DNA of 64,000 bases. Origin: UBA3824 sp017541145 (lineage in GTDB: Bacteria; Bacteroidota; Bacteroidia; Bacteroidales; UBA3824). A program made the translations under genes and the position numbers. The stretch covers positions 27,381 to 91,380 of the forward strand of contig CAMVLO010000009.1 in the NCBI GenBank assembly GCA_947168365.1, read 5' to 3'. A model generated the notes under the pieces. It was not told the origin of the DNA. It saw only the letters and a list, made by a program, of their open reading frames with translations, and ran no database searches. Each line of letters starts with the position of its first letter. Within the stretch, counting starts at the first letter, position 1. Shown here piece after piece: positions 18,388-26,748 of the stretch.

Positions 18388-19479
18388 ATGGACAATCAAA
18401 ATTACATACAATATCCCGAAATGATGTCGGGAAAGAAAATACTTTACGTACACGGCTTTGCATCTTCGGGCGCAAGCGGTACAGCAAAAAGTTTAAGAAA
18501 TCTGTTGCCTAATGCCGAGGTAATTTCTCCGGATTTGCCTCTTAGTCCACTAAAAGCCATGGAGTTGTTACTTAATATCTGTGATACACAAAAACCGGAT
18601 TTAATAATCGGAACTTCTATGGGCGGATTTTATGCGGAACAGCTTTACGGGTTCAACAGAATTCTTGTAAATCCGGCATTTCAAATCGGCGAAACCCTCA
18701 AAGCACTTCACGGTATGGGCAAACAAAAATGGCTGAATCCGCGTGAAGACGGTGAAACTGAATTTTGGGTTACTCAAGATATTGTGGACGAGTTCAAACA
18801 AGTAATGAGCAACAGTTTCTCAAAAATAGATGTCAACGAAAGAAGAAATTTGGTTTACGGACTTTTCGGTGACAAAGATCCTTTGGTTCATACCCACGAT
18901 TTGTTTGCCTCAAAATACATGAACGCAATTTGGTTTGACGGTGAACACAGACTGAACGACACAGTATTATTAAATTCGGTAATACCTGTAATTCATTGGG
19001 TTGACGACAAAATCAACAACCGTCAACGACCGATTTTATACATCGACCTCGATGGCGTATTAACCGATTTTGACAAAGGTTGTTACAAATTTGACGACAA
19101 AATTATTGAACAATACGAAGGTCATCATTGGGACATCCCCGGATATTTTGCAGCATTAGAACCGATGCCGAGTGCAGTAAAAGCATTCAGAAGTTTGGCG
19201 CTAAGATACGACACCTACATCTTGTCGAGTGCGCCATTTACAAATCCTTCGGCATGGACAGACAAAATGCTTTGGGTACAAAAATGGCTTGGCGTAGCAT
19301 CGTACCGAAGATTGATTTTGTCGCACCACAAAAATCTTAATTACGGTGATTATCTGATAGATGACCGACCATACAATGGTGCAGAAGATTTTATGGGAAC
19401 TTTCATACATTTTGGCGAAGCTCCGTACAAAACATGGGACGACATTTTGGAATTCTTTTCTCATCTGGGCGGTCAATAA
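18388..19479 (+). CDS. Fusion: YqiA-like esterase plus HAD-type 5'-nucleotidase
   Basis: The 363-residue protein has two parts. Residues 15-205 resemble the YqiA/YcfP alpha/beta hydrolases: HGF at 22-24, nucleophile elbow GTSMGG with Ser77, acid candidates D162/D164 in GDKDP, and His187 in GEHR. Residues 214-363 resemble the NT5C family of 5'(3')-deoxyribonucleotidases: DLDGVLTDF with D220 and D222, the SSAPF motif II, and DDRPYNGA motif III. All key residues of both domains are present, so both may be active. It is followed by metH after 33 bases. Substrates cannot be read from the sequence. Confidence 0.8.
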   Translation: MDNQNYIQYPEMMSGKKILYVHGFASSGASGTAKSLRNLLPNAEVISPDLPLSPLKAMELLLNICDTQKPDLIIGTSMGGFYAEQLYGFNRILVNPAFQIGETLKALHGMGKQKWLNPREDGETEFWVTQDIVDEFKQVMSNSFSKIDVNERRNLVYGLFGDKDPLVHTHDLFASKYMNAIWFDGEHRLNDTVLLNSVIPVIHWVDDKINNRQRPILYIDLDGVLTDFDKGCYKFDDKIIEQYEGHHWDIPGYFAALEPMPSAVKAFRSLALRYDTYILSSAPFTNPSAWTDKMLWVQKWLGVASYRRLILSHHKNLNYGDYLIDDRPYNGAEDFMGTFIHFGEAPYKTWDDILEFFSHLGGQ

Positions 19480-19512
19480 AAAAAATTAACAAAAAACATT
19501 AAGCGAAAACAA

Positions 19513-22500
19513 ATGATACCAGCAAGATACACAACACTAAAAAATATTCTGAAACAAAGAGTATTGCTGCTTGACGGCGCGATGGGAAGTTTAATTCAGG
19601 ATTACGGACTTTCAGAAGAGGATTTTACAGGCGATAAATTCAAAGGTCTTGTTCCTCAGATGAAAGGAAACAACGAAACTCTCAATATCACAAAACCCGA
19701 AGTAATCCGCGATATTCACAAACGCTATCTTGAAGCCGGTTGCGATATTATTGAAACTAATACATTTAGTGCCAACAGAATATCTCAAGCCGACTACTCG
19801 TTGGAAAATTATGCTTACGAGTTAAACAAATACGGTGCAAGTATCGCAGCAAATGTCGCAAAAGAATATTCAACGGCAGACAAACCGCGTTTCGTTGCCG
19901 GCTCAATGGGTCCGACCAACAAAACAGCGTCAATGAGTCCGGATGTCAACAATCCGGGATACAGAGCCGTAACTTTTGACGATTTGGTACAAGCTTATTC
20001 AGAACAAGTAAAAGGTCTGCTGGACGGCGGTGTTGACATCTTTTTGATTGAAACATGTTTTGATACGCTGAATATCAAAGCCGCGCTTTTCGCTATAAAT
20101 GAGGAACTTAAAAACAGAGGAATCGAAAAATTTCCGATAATGGTTTCGGCTACCATTGCTGACAAATCAGGTAGAACACTTGCCGGTCAAACGGTAGAAG
20201 CATTGTTGTATTCGGTTTCTCATGTTGACTTGCTGACAATCGGATTAAACTGTTCGTTCGGAGCTCGTGACTTAAAACCGTATTTAAAAATACTCGGCAA
20301 CCGTTCTATTTACGGGATTTCAGCGCATCCTAACGCCGGACTTCCAAATCAATTCGGGCAATACGAACAAACTCCCGAAATGATGAAAGAACAAATTCAA
20401 GAATATCTTGACGAAGGTTTGGTAAATATCATCGGCGGATGCTGTGGCACAACACCGGAGCATTGTAAAGCAATGAGCGAAATACTCTCAACAGCCAAAA
20501 TTCACCAACCGGCAGAAAACTTGCACGAAATGCGTCTTTCCGGTCTTGACCCGATGATAATTTCCAAAGACCGAAAAGCATTTTACAATGTCGGTGAACG
20601 ATGTAACGTGGCGGGTTCCAGAAAGTTTTTACGATTAATCAACGAAAAAAAATACGAAGAAGCAATCGAAATAGCCAAAAAAGAAGTTGAAGAAGGAGCA
20701 GATGTTATTGACATCAACATGGATGACGCAATGCTTGATGCAAAACACGAGATGGTAACTTTTATCAACCTTTTGAAAGCCGAACCCGATGTTGCAATCC
20801 GTCCCGTAATGATAGATTCCAGCAAATGGGATGTTATAGAAGCCGGACTCAAATGCTTACAAGACAAAGCAATAGTTAACTCAATATCATTAAAAGAAGG
20901 CGAAGAAAAATTCTTGGCACATGCCCGTACAATCAAAGAATACGGAGCAGCAACTGTTGTAATGGCATTCGACGAAAAAGGTCAGGCTGATACATTTGAC
21001 CGTAGGATAGAAATCTGTTCCCGGGCTTACAAATTGTTGACTGAAAAAGTAAATTTCAATCCCGAAGATATAATTTTCGACCCCAACGTTTTGGCAATCG
21101 CTACAGGCATAAGTGCTCACGACAATTATGCAGTTGACTTTATAAAAACTGTAACATGGATAAAAGCCAACCTGCCTTACGCAAAAATTTCGGGCGGTAT
21201 CAGCAATTTATCATTCTCATTCAGAGGCAACAACCCGGTACGCGAGGCAATGCACAGCGTTTTCTTGCATTACGCCGTAGCAGAAGGTATGGACATGGGA
21301 ATTGTAAATCCGGCGGCAATGATAAAATACGAAGATATCGAGCCGGAATTGCGTCAAAAAGTAGAAGACGTAGTACTCAACAAATACGAAGGTGCGTTTG
21401 AAAAACTTGTGGATTACGCCGAAATTGCAAAAGCGAACGCTCAAGGCAAAAAAGTTGTAAAAGACGAAGAATGGCGGCATCTCTCTGTAGAAGAGCGACT
21501 TCAATACGCTTTGAAAAAAGGAACAACTGAATTTTTACAAGCCGACATCCAAGAGGCACTACAAAAATATCCGCTTGCAATCGACATCATTGAAAAACCG
21601 TTGATGGACGGTATGAATATGGTTGGCGAACTTTTCGGTCAAGGCAAGATGTTTTTACCTCAAGTAGTAAAAACTGCACGTGTAATGAAAGATGCCGTAG
21701 AATTTTTGAAACCTACAATAGAGGAACAAAAGCAAAAGTCCGGTAAATCAGGCACTTCAGCAGGCAAAATAATCATGGCAACAGTAAAAGGCGATGTACA
21801 TGATATCGGTAAAAATATCGTTTGTGTAGTAATGGCATGCAACAATTTTGACGTTGTAGATTTGGGCGTAATGGTTCCAACCGAAAAAATTGTAGAAGAA
21901 GCTATCAATCAGAAAGCCGATGCAATTGGACTTTCGGGTCTTATCACACCATCGCTCGATGAAATGATAAATGTAGTAAAAGCTTTGGATGCCAAAGGTT
22001 TAACAATTCCTGTTATGATTGGCGGAGCTACAACTTCAGAAATTCATACAGCCGTAAAAATTGCACCTAACTACAAAGGTCCGGTAGTATATGTAAAAGA
22101 TGCATCTCAAAATGCTTACGTTGCAACAGCTGTTATCAACAAAAATCAAGAATTTCTCGATAATCTAAAAAAACATCAACAAGAACTTCGCGACCAAAAT
22201 TCAGGCACAAAACCTCAAAAACTATCGGAAGAAGAGGCTCTGAAACTTGCACCGAAGTTTGATTACAACAATATATCAATTGTTAAACCTAACAATCTTG
22301 ACAAAATTGTTTTAAACGACATCGACTTAAATTTGTTGATTCCGTATATCAATTGGAGGATGTATCTGATAGCTTGGAAAATAAACGGCGACGCCCCTGA
22401 TAAAAAGGAAGAAGCCGAAAGAATACTCCAAGAAGGTAAAGAATTCCTGCGCGAAATAATTGACAACAAACTTACCACGGCTCATGCAATATTACAGATT

Positions 22501-23073
22501 TTCAGAGCCAACAGCAATGGCAATTTTGTTGACATCTATTGCGATGAACAGCGGAAAAACAAAATTGAAAGGTTCAACTTTTTAAGACAGCAACAACCTG
22601 ATACTGACGGACATTGCACTTCGCTTGCTGACTATATCGCTCCCCAAGGTTACGAGGATTATATGGGTATGTTTGCTTGTACAACGGGTGTCGGTTTGAA
22701 AGTTCATACCGACAAATTGATATCAGAAGGTAATGATTACAAAGCAATTGCAATAAAACTCTTAGCAGACCGCCTTGTAGAAGCTCTCGCAGAATATCTT
22801 CACAAAGAAGTTAGAACCAAATATTGGGGATATTCGCCTGATGAAAATCTAACTCCGGACGAGCTTATCAAAGGTCATTACAAAGGAATACGTCCGGCTA
22901 TCGGTTATCCGGCAACACCATTGCATGAACAAAAAAAGCAAGTTTTTGACTTGTTGGAGGTTACAAAAAATACTCATATCGATTTAACCGAAACAATGGG
23001 GATGTCTCCGGCAGCATCGGTTTGCGGTTTCTATTTTGCGAATCCCAACACAAGATATATAATTGTAAGATAA
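19513..23073 (+). CDS. metH: Cobalamin-dependent methionine synthase MetH
   Basis: MetH transfers a methyl group from 5-methyltetrahydrofolate to homocysteine through cobalamin. The 1186-residue protein is full length. The homocysteine domain has zinc ligands Cys247 (GLNCSFG) and Cys310-Cys311 (GGCCGTT). The folate-binding domain starts near ERCNVAGSRKF (about 360). The cap and cobalamin domain has DVHDIG with His763, the expected lower axial ligand. The C-terminal AdoMet activation domain (about 930-1186) includes RPAIGYPATP and MSPAASVCGFYF. No cobalamin riboswitch is visible in the 33-base gap upstream, so it is read with the preceding gene. Confidence 0.98.
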   Translation: MIPARYTTLKNILKQRVLLLDGAMGSLIQDYGLSEEDFTGDKFKGLVPQMKGNNETLNITKPEVIRDIHKRYLEAGCDIIETNTFSANRISQADYSLENYAYELNKYGASIAANVAKEYSTADKPRFVAGSMGPTNKTASMSPDVNNPGYRAVTFDDLVQAYSEQVKGLLDGGVDIFLIETCFDTLNIKAALFAINEELKNRGIEKFPIMVSATIADKSGRTLAGQTVEALLYSVSHVDLLTIGLNCSFGARDLKPYLKILGNRSIYGISAHPNAGLPNQFGQYEQTPEMMKEQIQEYLDEGLVNIIGGCCGTTPEHCKAMSEILSTAKIHQPAENLHEMRLSGLDPMIISKDRKAFYNVGERCNVAGSRKFLRLINEKKYEEAIEIAKKEVEEGADVIDINMDDAMLDAKHEMVTFINLLKAEPDVAIRPVMIDSSKWDVIEAGLKCLQDKAIVNSISLKEGEEKFLAHARTIKEYGAATVVMAFDEKGQADTFDRRIEICSRAYKLLTEKVNFNPEDIIFDPNVLAIATGISAHDNYAVDFIKTVTWIKANLPYAKISGGISNLSFSFRGNNPVREAMHSVFLHYAVAEGMDMGIVNPAAMIKYEDIEPELRQKVEDVVLNKYEGAFEKLVDYAEIAKANAQGKKVVKDEEWRHLSVEERLQYALKKGTTEFLQADIQEALQKYPLAIDIIEKPLMDGMNMVGELFGQGKMFLPQVVKTARVMKDAVEFLKPTIEEQKQKSGKSGTSAGKIIMATVKGDVHDIGKNIVCVVMACNNFDVVDLGVMVPTEKIVEEAINQKADAIGLSGLITPSLDEMINVVKALDAKGLTIPVMIGGATTSEIHTAVKIAPNYKGPVVYVKDASQNAYVATAVINKNQEFLDNLKKHQQELRDQNSGTKPQKLSEEEALKLAPKFDYNNISIVKPNNLDKIVLNDIDLNLLIPYINWRMYLIAWKINGDAPDKKEEAERILQEGKEFLREIIDNKLTTAHAILQIFRANSNGNFVDIYCDEQRKNKIERFNFLRQQQPDTDGHCTSLADYIAPQGYEDYMGMFACTTGVGLKVHTDKLISEGNDYKAIAIKLLADRLVEALAEYLHKEVRTKYWGYSPDENLTPDELIKGHYKGIRPAIGYPATPLHEQKKQVFDLLEVTKNTHIDLTETMGMSPAASVCGFYFANPNTRYIIVR

Positions 23074-23079
23074 AAAAAC

Positions 23080-23128
23080 AACCTCGTTTGAAATTAAATC
23101 CAAATTGAATTAATTTTCAAACGAGGTT
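23080..23128. terminator. Bidirectional terminator between metH and the Rpn gene
   Basis: A 14-base perfect inverted repeat (AACCTCGTTTGAAA at 23080-23093 and its complement at 23115-23128). An A-run on the left and a T-rich stretch on the right let it serve the two convergent genes. Confidence 0.75.
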
Positions 23129-23156
23129 TATTTTGAAAATACAACAAAAAGATATA

Positions 23157-24302
23157 TTATTTATCTAAAACCTTATTAACGTAATCAATTGAAATATTGA
23201 GTTGAGCAGCAATCTTATCAGAAGGAACTCCAAAAGAAGACAACATTTTTATTGATGTATTCAGTTGTTGTGTTGCTTCATGCAACTGTTGAGTTGCTTT
23301 ATTCAATTGTTGATCTTTTGCATTTAATTGTTGATCTTTCGCATTTAATTGTTGATCTTTTGCGTTCAGTTGTTGTTCTTTTGCATTCAACTGTTGTGTT
23401 GCTTCATTCAATTGCTGATCTTTTGCGTTCAGTTGTTGAGTTGCTTCTTTCAACTGTTGCTTTTTTGCATCTAACTGCTGATTTGTTTCTTTCAATTCAT
23501 CTTCAAGATCTTCTCTCTCCGCCATACGAATTGCGTAAAGGCGTTTTGCATAATCTTCTGCATCAACATTTCTACGCAATTGTTCATCACCTGCAGCAGA
23601 TAACAAACGTCTGAAAATTACATTAAAATCGGAATCTGAATCTTTATCTTCTGTCAATTCAAGATATTTTGAATCGTACTCCAATTTGTACCTTTGATCA
23701 AAAGCACGCAATATATTTTCCAACGGTTTTTTGGGCTTTTCCGGTAAAAACGGAATTTGTATAATATATAAATGATATGTCATAGCTTTTATAAACTCAC
23801 ATTGAGTCTTAAAGTTCAAGACATTGTCATCCTCATCGTAAAATACTGTACTGCCTTTTATCAATGGATATTCAAATCCTTTACCTAAAGTATGTCCTAA
23901 TATAAAAATTCCGTAAATATGTCGCGGTTTCTTAACTTCATACGGTGTTCTCTCCTTGTTACGACGATATTTAATAACTGAATCGGCATTAGATTCGTTA
24001 GCCATTTGAATACCAAAATATTTACGGAAACGCATAACTTCTTCCGGCTCAGATGCTTTTTGAAGTTCTATTGTTACAGTTTCCTTTGTACCGTCAGGAT
24101 TTTCTATAGTTCCGGCAAAATCAAATCTTAAAAGTTTAAGATTGTTGTCCTCGTCTGAACTATAAGCATATTCGTGACCCTTTATCTCTATATCGACTAT
24201 TGTTTTATTTAAAATAGCACCCAAAAGAATCTTTGCAACACGCTTATCTTCAATCAAGAATTTAAAAACGGTATCATATATAGGATTACAAACTTTTGCC
24301 AT
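23157..24302 (-). CDS. Rpn/PD-(D/E)XK nuclease family protein with heptad array
   Basis: The 381-residue protein belongs to the Rpn/PDDEXK transposase-like nuclease families common in Bacteroidetes. The N-terminal part (about 1-230) has NPIYDTVFKFLIEDKRVAK, the DFAGTI and TIELQKA segments expected to hold the D...ExK active site, and a conserved RFRKYFGIQ. Residues about 272-347 are a run of ten to eleven heptads of the type QQLNAKD or QQLNEAT, a likely coiled coil. The last 30 residues (VPSDKIAAQLNISIDYVNKVL) look like a helix-turn-helix. Such proteins may promote recombination; the role here is unknown. Confidence 0.8.
   Translation of the reverse strand: MAKVCNPIYDTVFKFLIEDKRVAKILLGAILNKTIVDIEIKGHEYAYSSDEDNNLKLLRFDFAGTIENPDGTKETVTIELQKASEPEEVMRFRKYFGIQMANESNADSVIKYRRNKERTPYEVKKPRHIYGIFILGHTLGKGFEYPLIKGSTVFYDEDDNVLNFKTQCEFIKAMTYHLYIIQIPFLPEKPKKPLENILRAFDQRYKLEYDSKYLELTEDKDSDSDFNVIFRRLLSAAGDEQLRRNVDAEDYAKRLYAIRMAEREDLEDELKETNQQLDAKKQQLKEATQQLNAKDQQLNEATQQLNAKEQQLNAKDQQLNAKDQQLNAKDQQLNKATQQLHEATQQLNTSIKMLSSFGVPSDKIAAQLNISIDYVNKVLDK
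23260..23490 (-). repeat. 21-base tandem repeat coding for QQLNAKD-type heptads
   Basis: Imperfect 21-base units (plus strand core TTGTTGATCTTTTGC) repeat ten to eleven times inside the Rpn gene. The units differ at silent and a few coding positions. Several central units are nearly identical, which suggests recent expansion. Confidence 0.85.
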
Positions 24303-24329
24303 ATCATATCTGTTTGATTAATTATGCTA

Positions 24330-24337
24330 CAAAGATA
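24330..24337 (-). promoter_or_regulatory. Putative -7 element for the Rpn gene
   Basis: TATCTTTG on the minus strand (24337-24330), 27 bases before the ATG. No TTG lies at the right distance upstream, so it is only a half match. Confidence 0.4.
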
Positions 24338-24361
24338 ATATTTTTTTGAATTAAAAAAGAA

Positions 24362-24402
24362 AACTCAAGTTTCGAAACGTTTTTACTTACGAAACTTGAG
24401 TT
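24362..24402 (-). terminator. Terminator after the PurF-like gene
   Basis: A 13-base perfect stem (AACTCAAGTTTCG at 24362-24374 with its complement at 24390-24402) with a 15-base loop. On the minus strand it is followed by a T-rich tract. Confidence 0.7.
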
Positions 24403-24435
24403 ATTAAAATATAAATCTATTTCTTTAATTTTTTT

Positions 24436-25845
24436 CTAACCCCAAGAACTACCGTCAAAACAATGCGTACAAAGTTTTGTTTTGGGAAGTCCGATGGCTG
24501 CTACTAAATCAGACAAACGTTGAAATTTAAGAGTTGTAAGTCCCAAATCTTTACGAATTTGCTCTACCATAGCAGCATATTCAGGAGAATCACAATCGGC
24601 ATATTTTGCAAAATCCACATCCAAATTGCCGTGAATCTTTAAAATAGCTTTTCTTGTAGCAAGTTCCAATGTTGTACGTGAACGACTGAAATTCAAGTAT
24701 TCACACGGATAAATCAACGGCGGACAAGCAATACGCATGTGAATCTCTTTGATACCATATTCCACCAAATCCTTAACATTATCCTTCAACTGTGTACCAC
24801 GAACAATTGAGTCGTCAAGGAAAACACCACGTTTACCGTCGATAAGAGCAGTATTTGGAATAAGTTTCATTTTAGCCACCAATTCACGCTGCTTTTGATT
24901 TTGCGGCATAAAACTTCTAGGCCATGTCGGAGTATATTTTGCATAAGGTCTCAGATACGGAATATGTCTTGTATTAGAATAACCAAGTGCGTGACCTACA
25001 CCTGAATCCGGAATACCTGCAACAAAATCGGCTTCAACATCAGAATCATTTTCAGCAAGTTTTTTACCGCATTCATAACGACATTTATCAACATTGATAC
25101 CTTCATAAAAAGATGGCGGATATCCGTAATAAACCCAAAGGAACGAACAAACCTGCATATCAGTATTCTCTTTTTTAAGAGTTGTAATACCGGTGGTTTT
25201 TACAGATACAATTTCGCCCGGACCCAAATACGAATAAATTTTGTAACCGAGATTCAAGAAAGAAGTGGTTTCGGATGCCAAACAGAACGAACCGTCACGA
25301 TGTCCGATAATAATAGGAGTACGACCCAATTTGTCACGTCCGGCAATTATCTCATCTTCTGTAAGAATAAGGACTGAACATGAACCTTTTATTGAATCAT
25401 AAACATTTTTTATACCTTCAGTAAAAGTAGATTTTTCACAAATTAGCATTGCAACAAGTTCGGTAGGATTGATACCGCCTTGTGAGGTTTCTGCAAATGT
25501 TTTACCTTGTGACAAAAAACGTTCTGCAATTTCATCAACATTATTGATTTTGGAAACAGTTGTAATAGCAAACCTGCCTAATTTTGAATATATTACAAGA
25601 GGTTGTGCTTCAGTATCGGAAATACAACCGATACCGATTTTTCCTTCAAAAGCGTTGATATCGTCCTCAAATTTGGTTCTGAAATAAGAGTTTTCCAAAC
25701 TGTGAATTGCGCGTTGAAAACCTTTATCTTTTGAATACATCGCCATACCGCCTCGTTTGGTACCCAAATGCGAATGGTAGTCGGTTCCGTAGAACACTTC
25801 ATTAACACAGTCTTCTTTGGAGACTGCACCGAAAAAACCGCTCAT
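24436..25845 (-). CDS. PurF-like amidophosphoribosyltransferase homolog without catalytic Cys
   Basis: A 469-residue homolog of glutamine PRPP amidotransferase. The phosphoribosyltransferase half is intact by eye: GIPDSGVGHALGY, then the PRPP loop VFLDDSIVRGTQL near residue 345. The N-terminal Ntn glutaminase half is present but starts MSGFFGAV, so the nucleophile Cys at position 2 of PurF is Ser. The usual GHxRYST motif is replaced by IGIGCISDTEAQPL. It is therefore unlikely to use glutamine in the normal way and may use ammonia or have another role. The C-terminus has a Cys pair (LCTHCF). Similar MGGFFG-type paralogs exist in Bacteroides beside a normal PurF, as I recall. Confidence 0.8.
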   Translation of the reverse strand: MSGFFGAVSKEDCVNEVFYGTDYHSHLGTKRGGMAMYSKDKGFQRAIHSLENSYFRTKFEDDINAFEGKIGIGCISDTEAQPLVIYSKLGRFAITTVSKINNVDEIAERFLSQGKTFAETSQGGINPTELVAMLICEKSTFTEGIKNVYDSIKGSCSVLILTEDEIIAGRDKLGRTPIIIGHRDGSFCLASETTSFLNLGYKIYSYLGPGEIVSVKTTGITTLKKENTDMQVCSFLWVYYGYPPSFYEGINVDKCRYECGKKLAENDSDVEADFVAGIPDSGVGHALGYSNTRHIPYLRPYAKYTPTWPRSFMPQNQKQRELVAKMKLIPNTALIDGKRGVFLDDSIVRGTQLKDNVKDLVEYGIKEIHMRIACPPLIYPCEYLNFSRSRTTLELATRKAILKIHGNLDVDFAKYADCDSPEYAAMVEQIRKDLGLTTLKFQRLSDLVAAIGLPKTKLCTHCFDGSSWG

Positions 25846-25884
25846 TATTTAGAAGTTATGATTGTTTTGATTGATTTACTGCGG

Positions 25885-25892
25885 CAAAGATA
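25885..25892 (-). promoter_or_regulatory. Putative -7 element for the PurF-like gene
   Basis: TATCTTTG on the minus strand (25892-25885), 39 bases before the ATG. A TTTG lies 24 bases upstream, one base beyond the usual spacing. Confidence 0.45.
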
Positions 25893-26054
25893 GGAAAAAA
25901 ATGTTTTTTTGGAAAACAAAAAATTCAACATTTATAAAAAGGTCTCATCAAAACCACTATCTCTGTATAATACCCGATATTTTTTTTAACATCTTTTATA
26001 GAAATATCATATAAAAATATTATAACAACTAAATGATTATTAACGGGAAATATA

Positions 26055-26062
26055 TACTTTTG
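26055..26062 (+). promoter_or_regulatory. Putative -7 element for the 87-residue membrane protein
   Basis: TACTTTTG, 76 bases before the ATG at 26139. No clear -33 element. The 293-base gap from 25846 to 26138 otherwise holds only AT-rich sequence and the opposite promoter. Confidence 0.4.
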
Positions 26063-26138
26063 CAAAAACTTTAATTAACAAATTATTCTATCAAAAATCT
26101 GATTTTCTATAATATAAACCAATAATAAATAAACAGAA

Positions 26139-26402
26139 ATGATTAAAAAAATCAAGGAATTTTTACAAGGTCTATCCTTCAAAACAGGTGTAATTGTTTT
26201 ATCACTTTGCATACCTTTTTACATCTTATCTTTTTATCAGGCGACATTTGATTCACTCTCTGCACAAACCAAAGGTGTATTATGGGTAATATTGTTCGGA
26301 CTTGCCAAAACATTTCAATACGGAGGTCTTACAATTCTTGGTGCTGAAGGTATCAAAAGATTAAAAGCAAAATTCAAAAAGAACAAAAAAGAATTGCAAT
26401 AA
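26139..26402 (+). CDS. Small two-helix membrane protein
   Basis: An 87-residue protein with two hydrophobic segments (about 15-33 and 45-65), a short basic N-terminus and a strongly basic C-terminal tail (RLKAKFKKNKKE). The positive-inside rule puts both ends in the cytoplasm. The layout is similar to the small transporter suffix proteins, but I cannot confirm the family. It stands alone, with a putative -7 element upstream. Coding is supported by the clean hydrophobic pattern and by the absence of any longer frame on either strand. Confidence 0.65.
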   Translation: MIKKIKEFLQGLSFKTGVIVLSLCIPFYILSFYQATFDSLSAQTKGVLWVILFGLAKTFQYGGLTILGAEGIKRLKAKFKKNKKELQ

Positions 26403-26448
26403 CGGATTTTTAAATTACAAGGTTTTAAAAATCTTCGGATTTTATCAT

Positions 26449-26545
26449 TCAATTATTCCGAGGATTTAAAAAGCATTTTATTATTCCGGGGATTTAAAAC
26501 CTACGGTTTACATCCCCGTCGATATTCAAACACCACTCCGTGGTT
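26449..26545. repeat. Degenerate dispersed repeat, copy 1
   Basis: ATTATTCCG[A/G]GGATTTAAAA occurs twice (about 26452 and 26479). It is followed by a GGTTTACATCCCCG segment and the small palindrome ACCACTCCGTGGT. The second half is homologous, inverted, to 51186-51236. The rest of the gap from 26403 to 26618 shows nothing else. Confidence 0.6.
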
Positions 26546-26618
26546 ACATCGCATTCATGTAGACTTACATAAATTTAGTACTTTTCATTATTAAATCGCT
26601 TGCGAAAATTAAATCAGT

Positions 26619-26747
26619 TTATTTACGTTTTATGCAATGTCCGCAACAACAATCTTTGTTTTTTTTACGAAACATCGATACGATTTTGCATAAAACGTAA
26701 ATTACTGATATTAAAATCAATATATATGTTATTATCTCCTGCCACAT
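26619..26747 (-). CDS. FeoB-associated Cys-rich membrane protein
   Basis: A 42-residue protein starting one base after the feoB stop codon (TAAGATG). It has an N-terminal membrane segment (MWQEIITYILILISVIYVL) and a C-terminal Cys cluster KDCCCGHCIKRK. This pattern, directly downstream of feoB, is that of the FeoB-associated Cys-rich membrane proteins, thought to aid ferrous iron uptake in place of FeoC. It is certainly co-transcribed with feoB. A 16-base inverted repeat lies inside the gene and reaches its stop codon. Confidence 0.88.
   Translation of the reverse strand: MWQEIITYILILISVIYVLCKIVSMFRKKNKDCCCGHCIKRK
26622..26701. repeat. 16-base perfect inverted repeat in the Feo small gene
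   Basis: TTTACGTTTTATGCAA at 26622-26637 and its exact complement at 26686-26701, with a 48-base spacer. Both arms are coding. No T-tract follows, so it is not a simple intrinsic terminator. Confidence 0.7.
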
Positions 26748-26748
26748 C

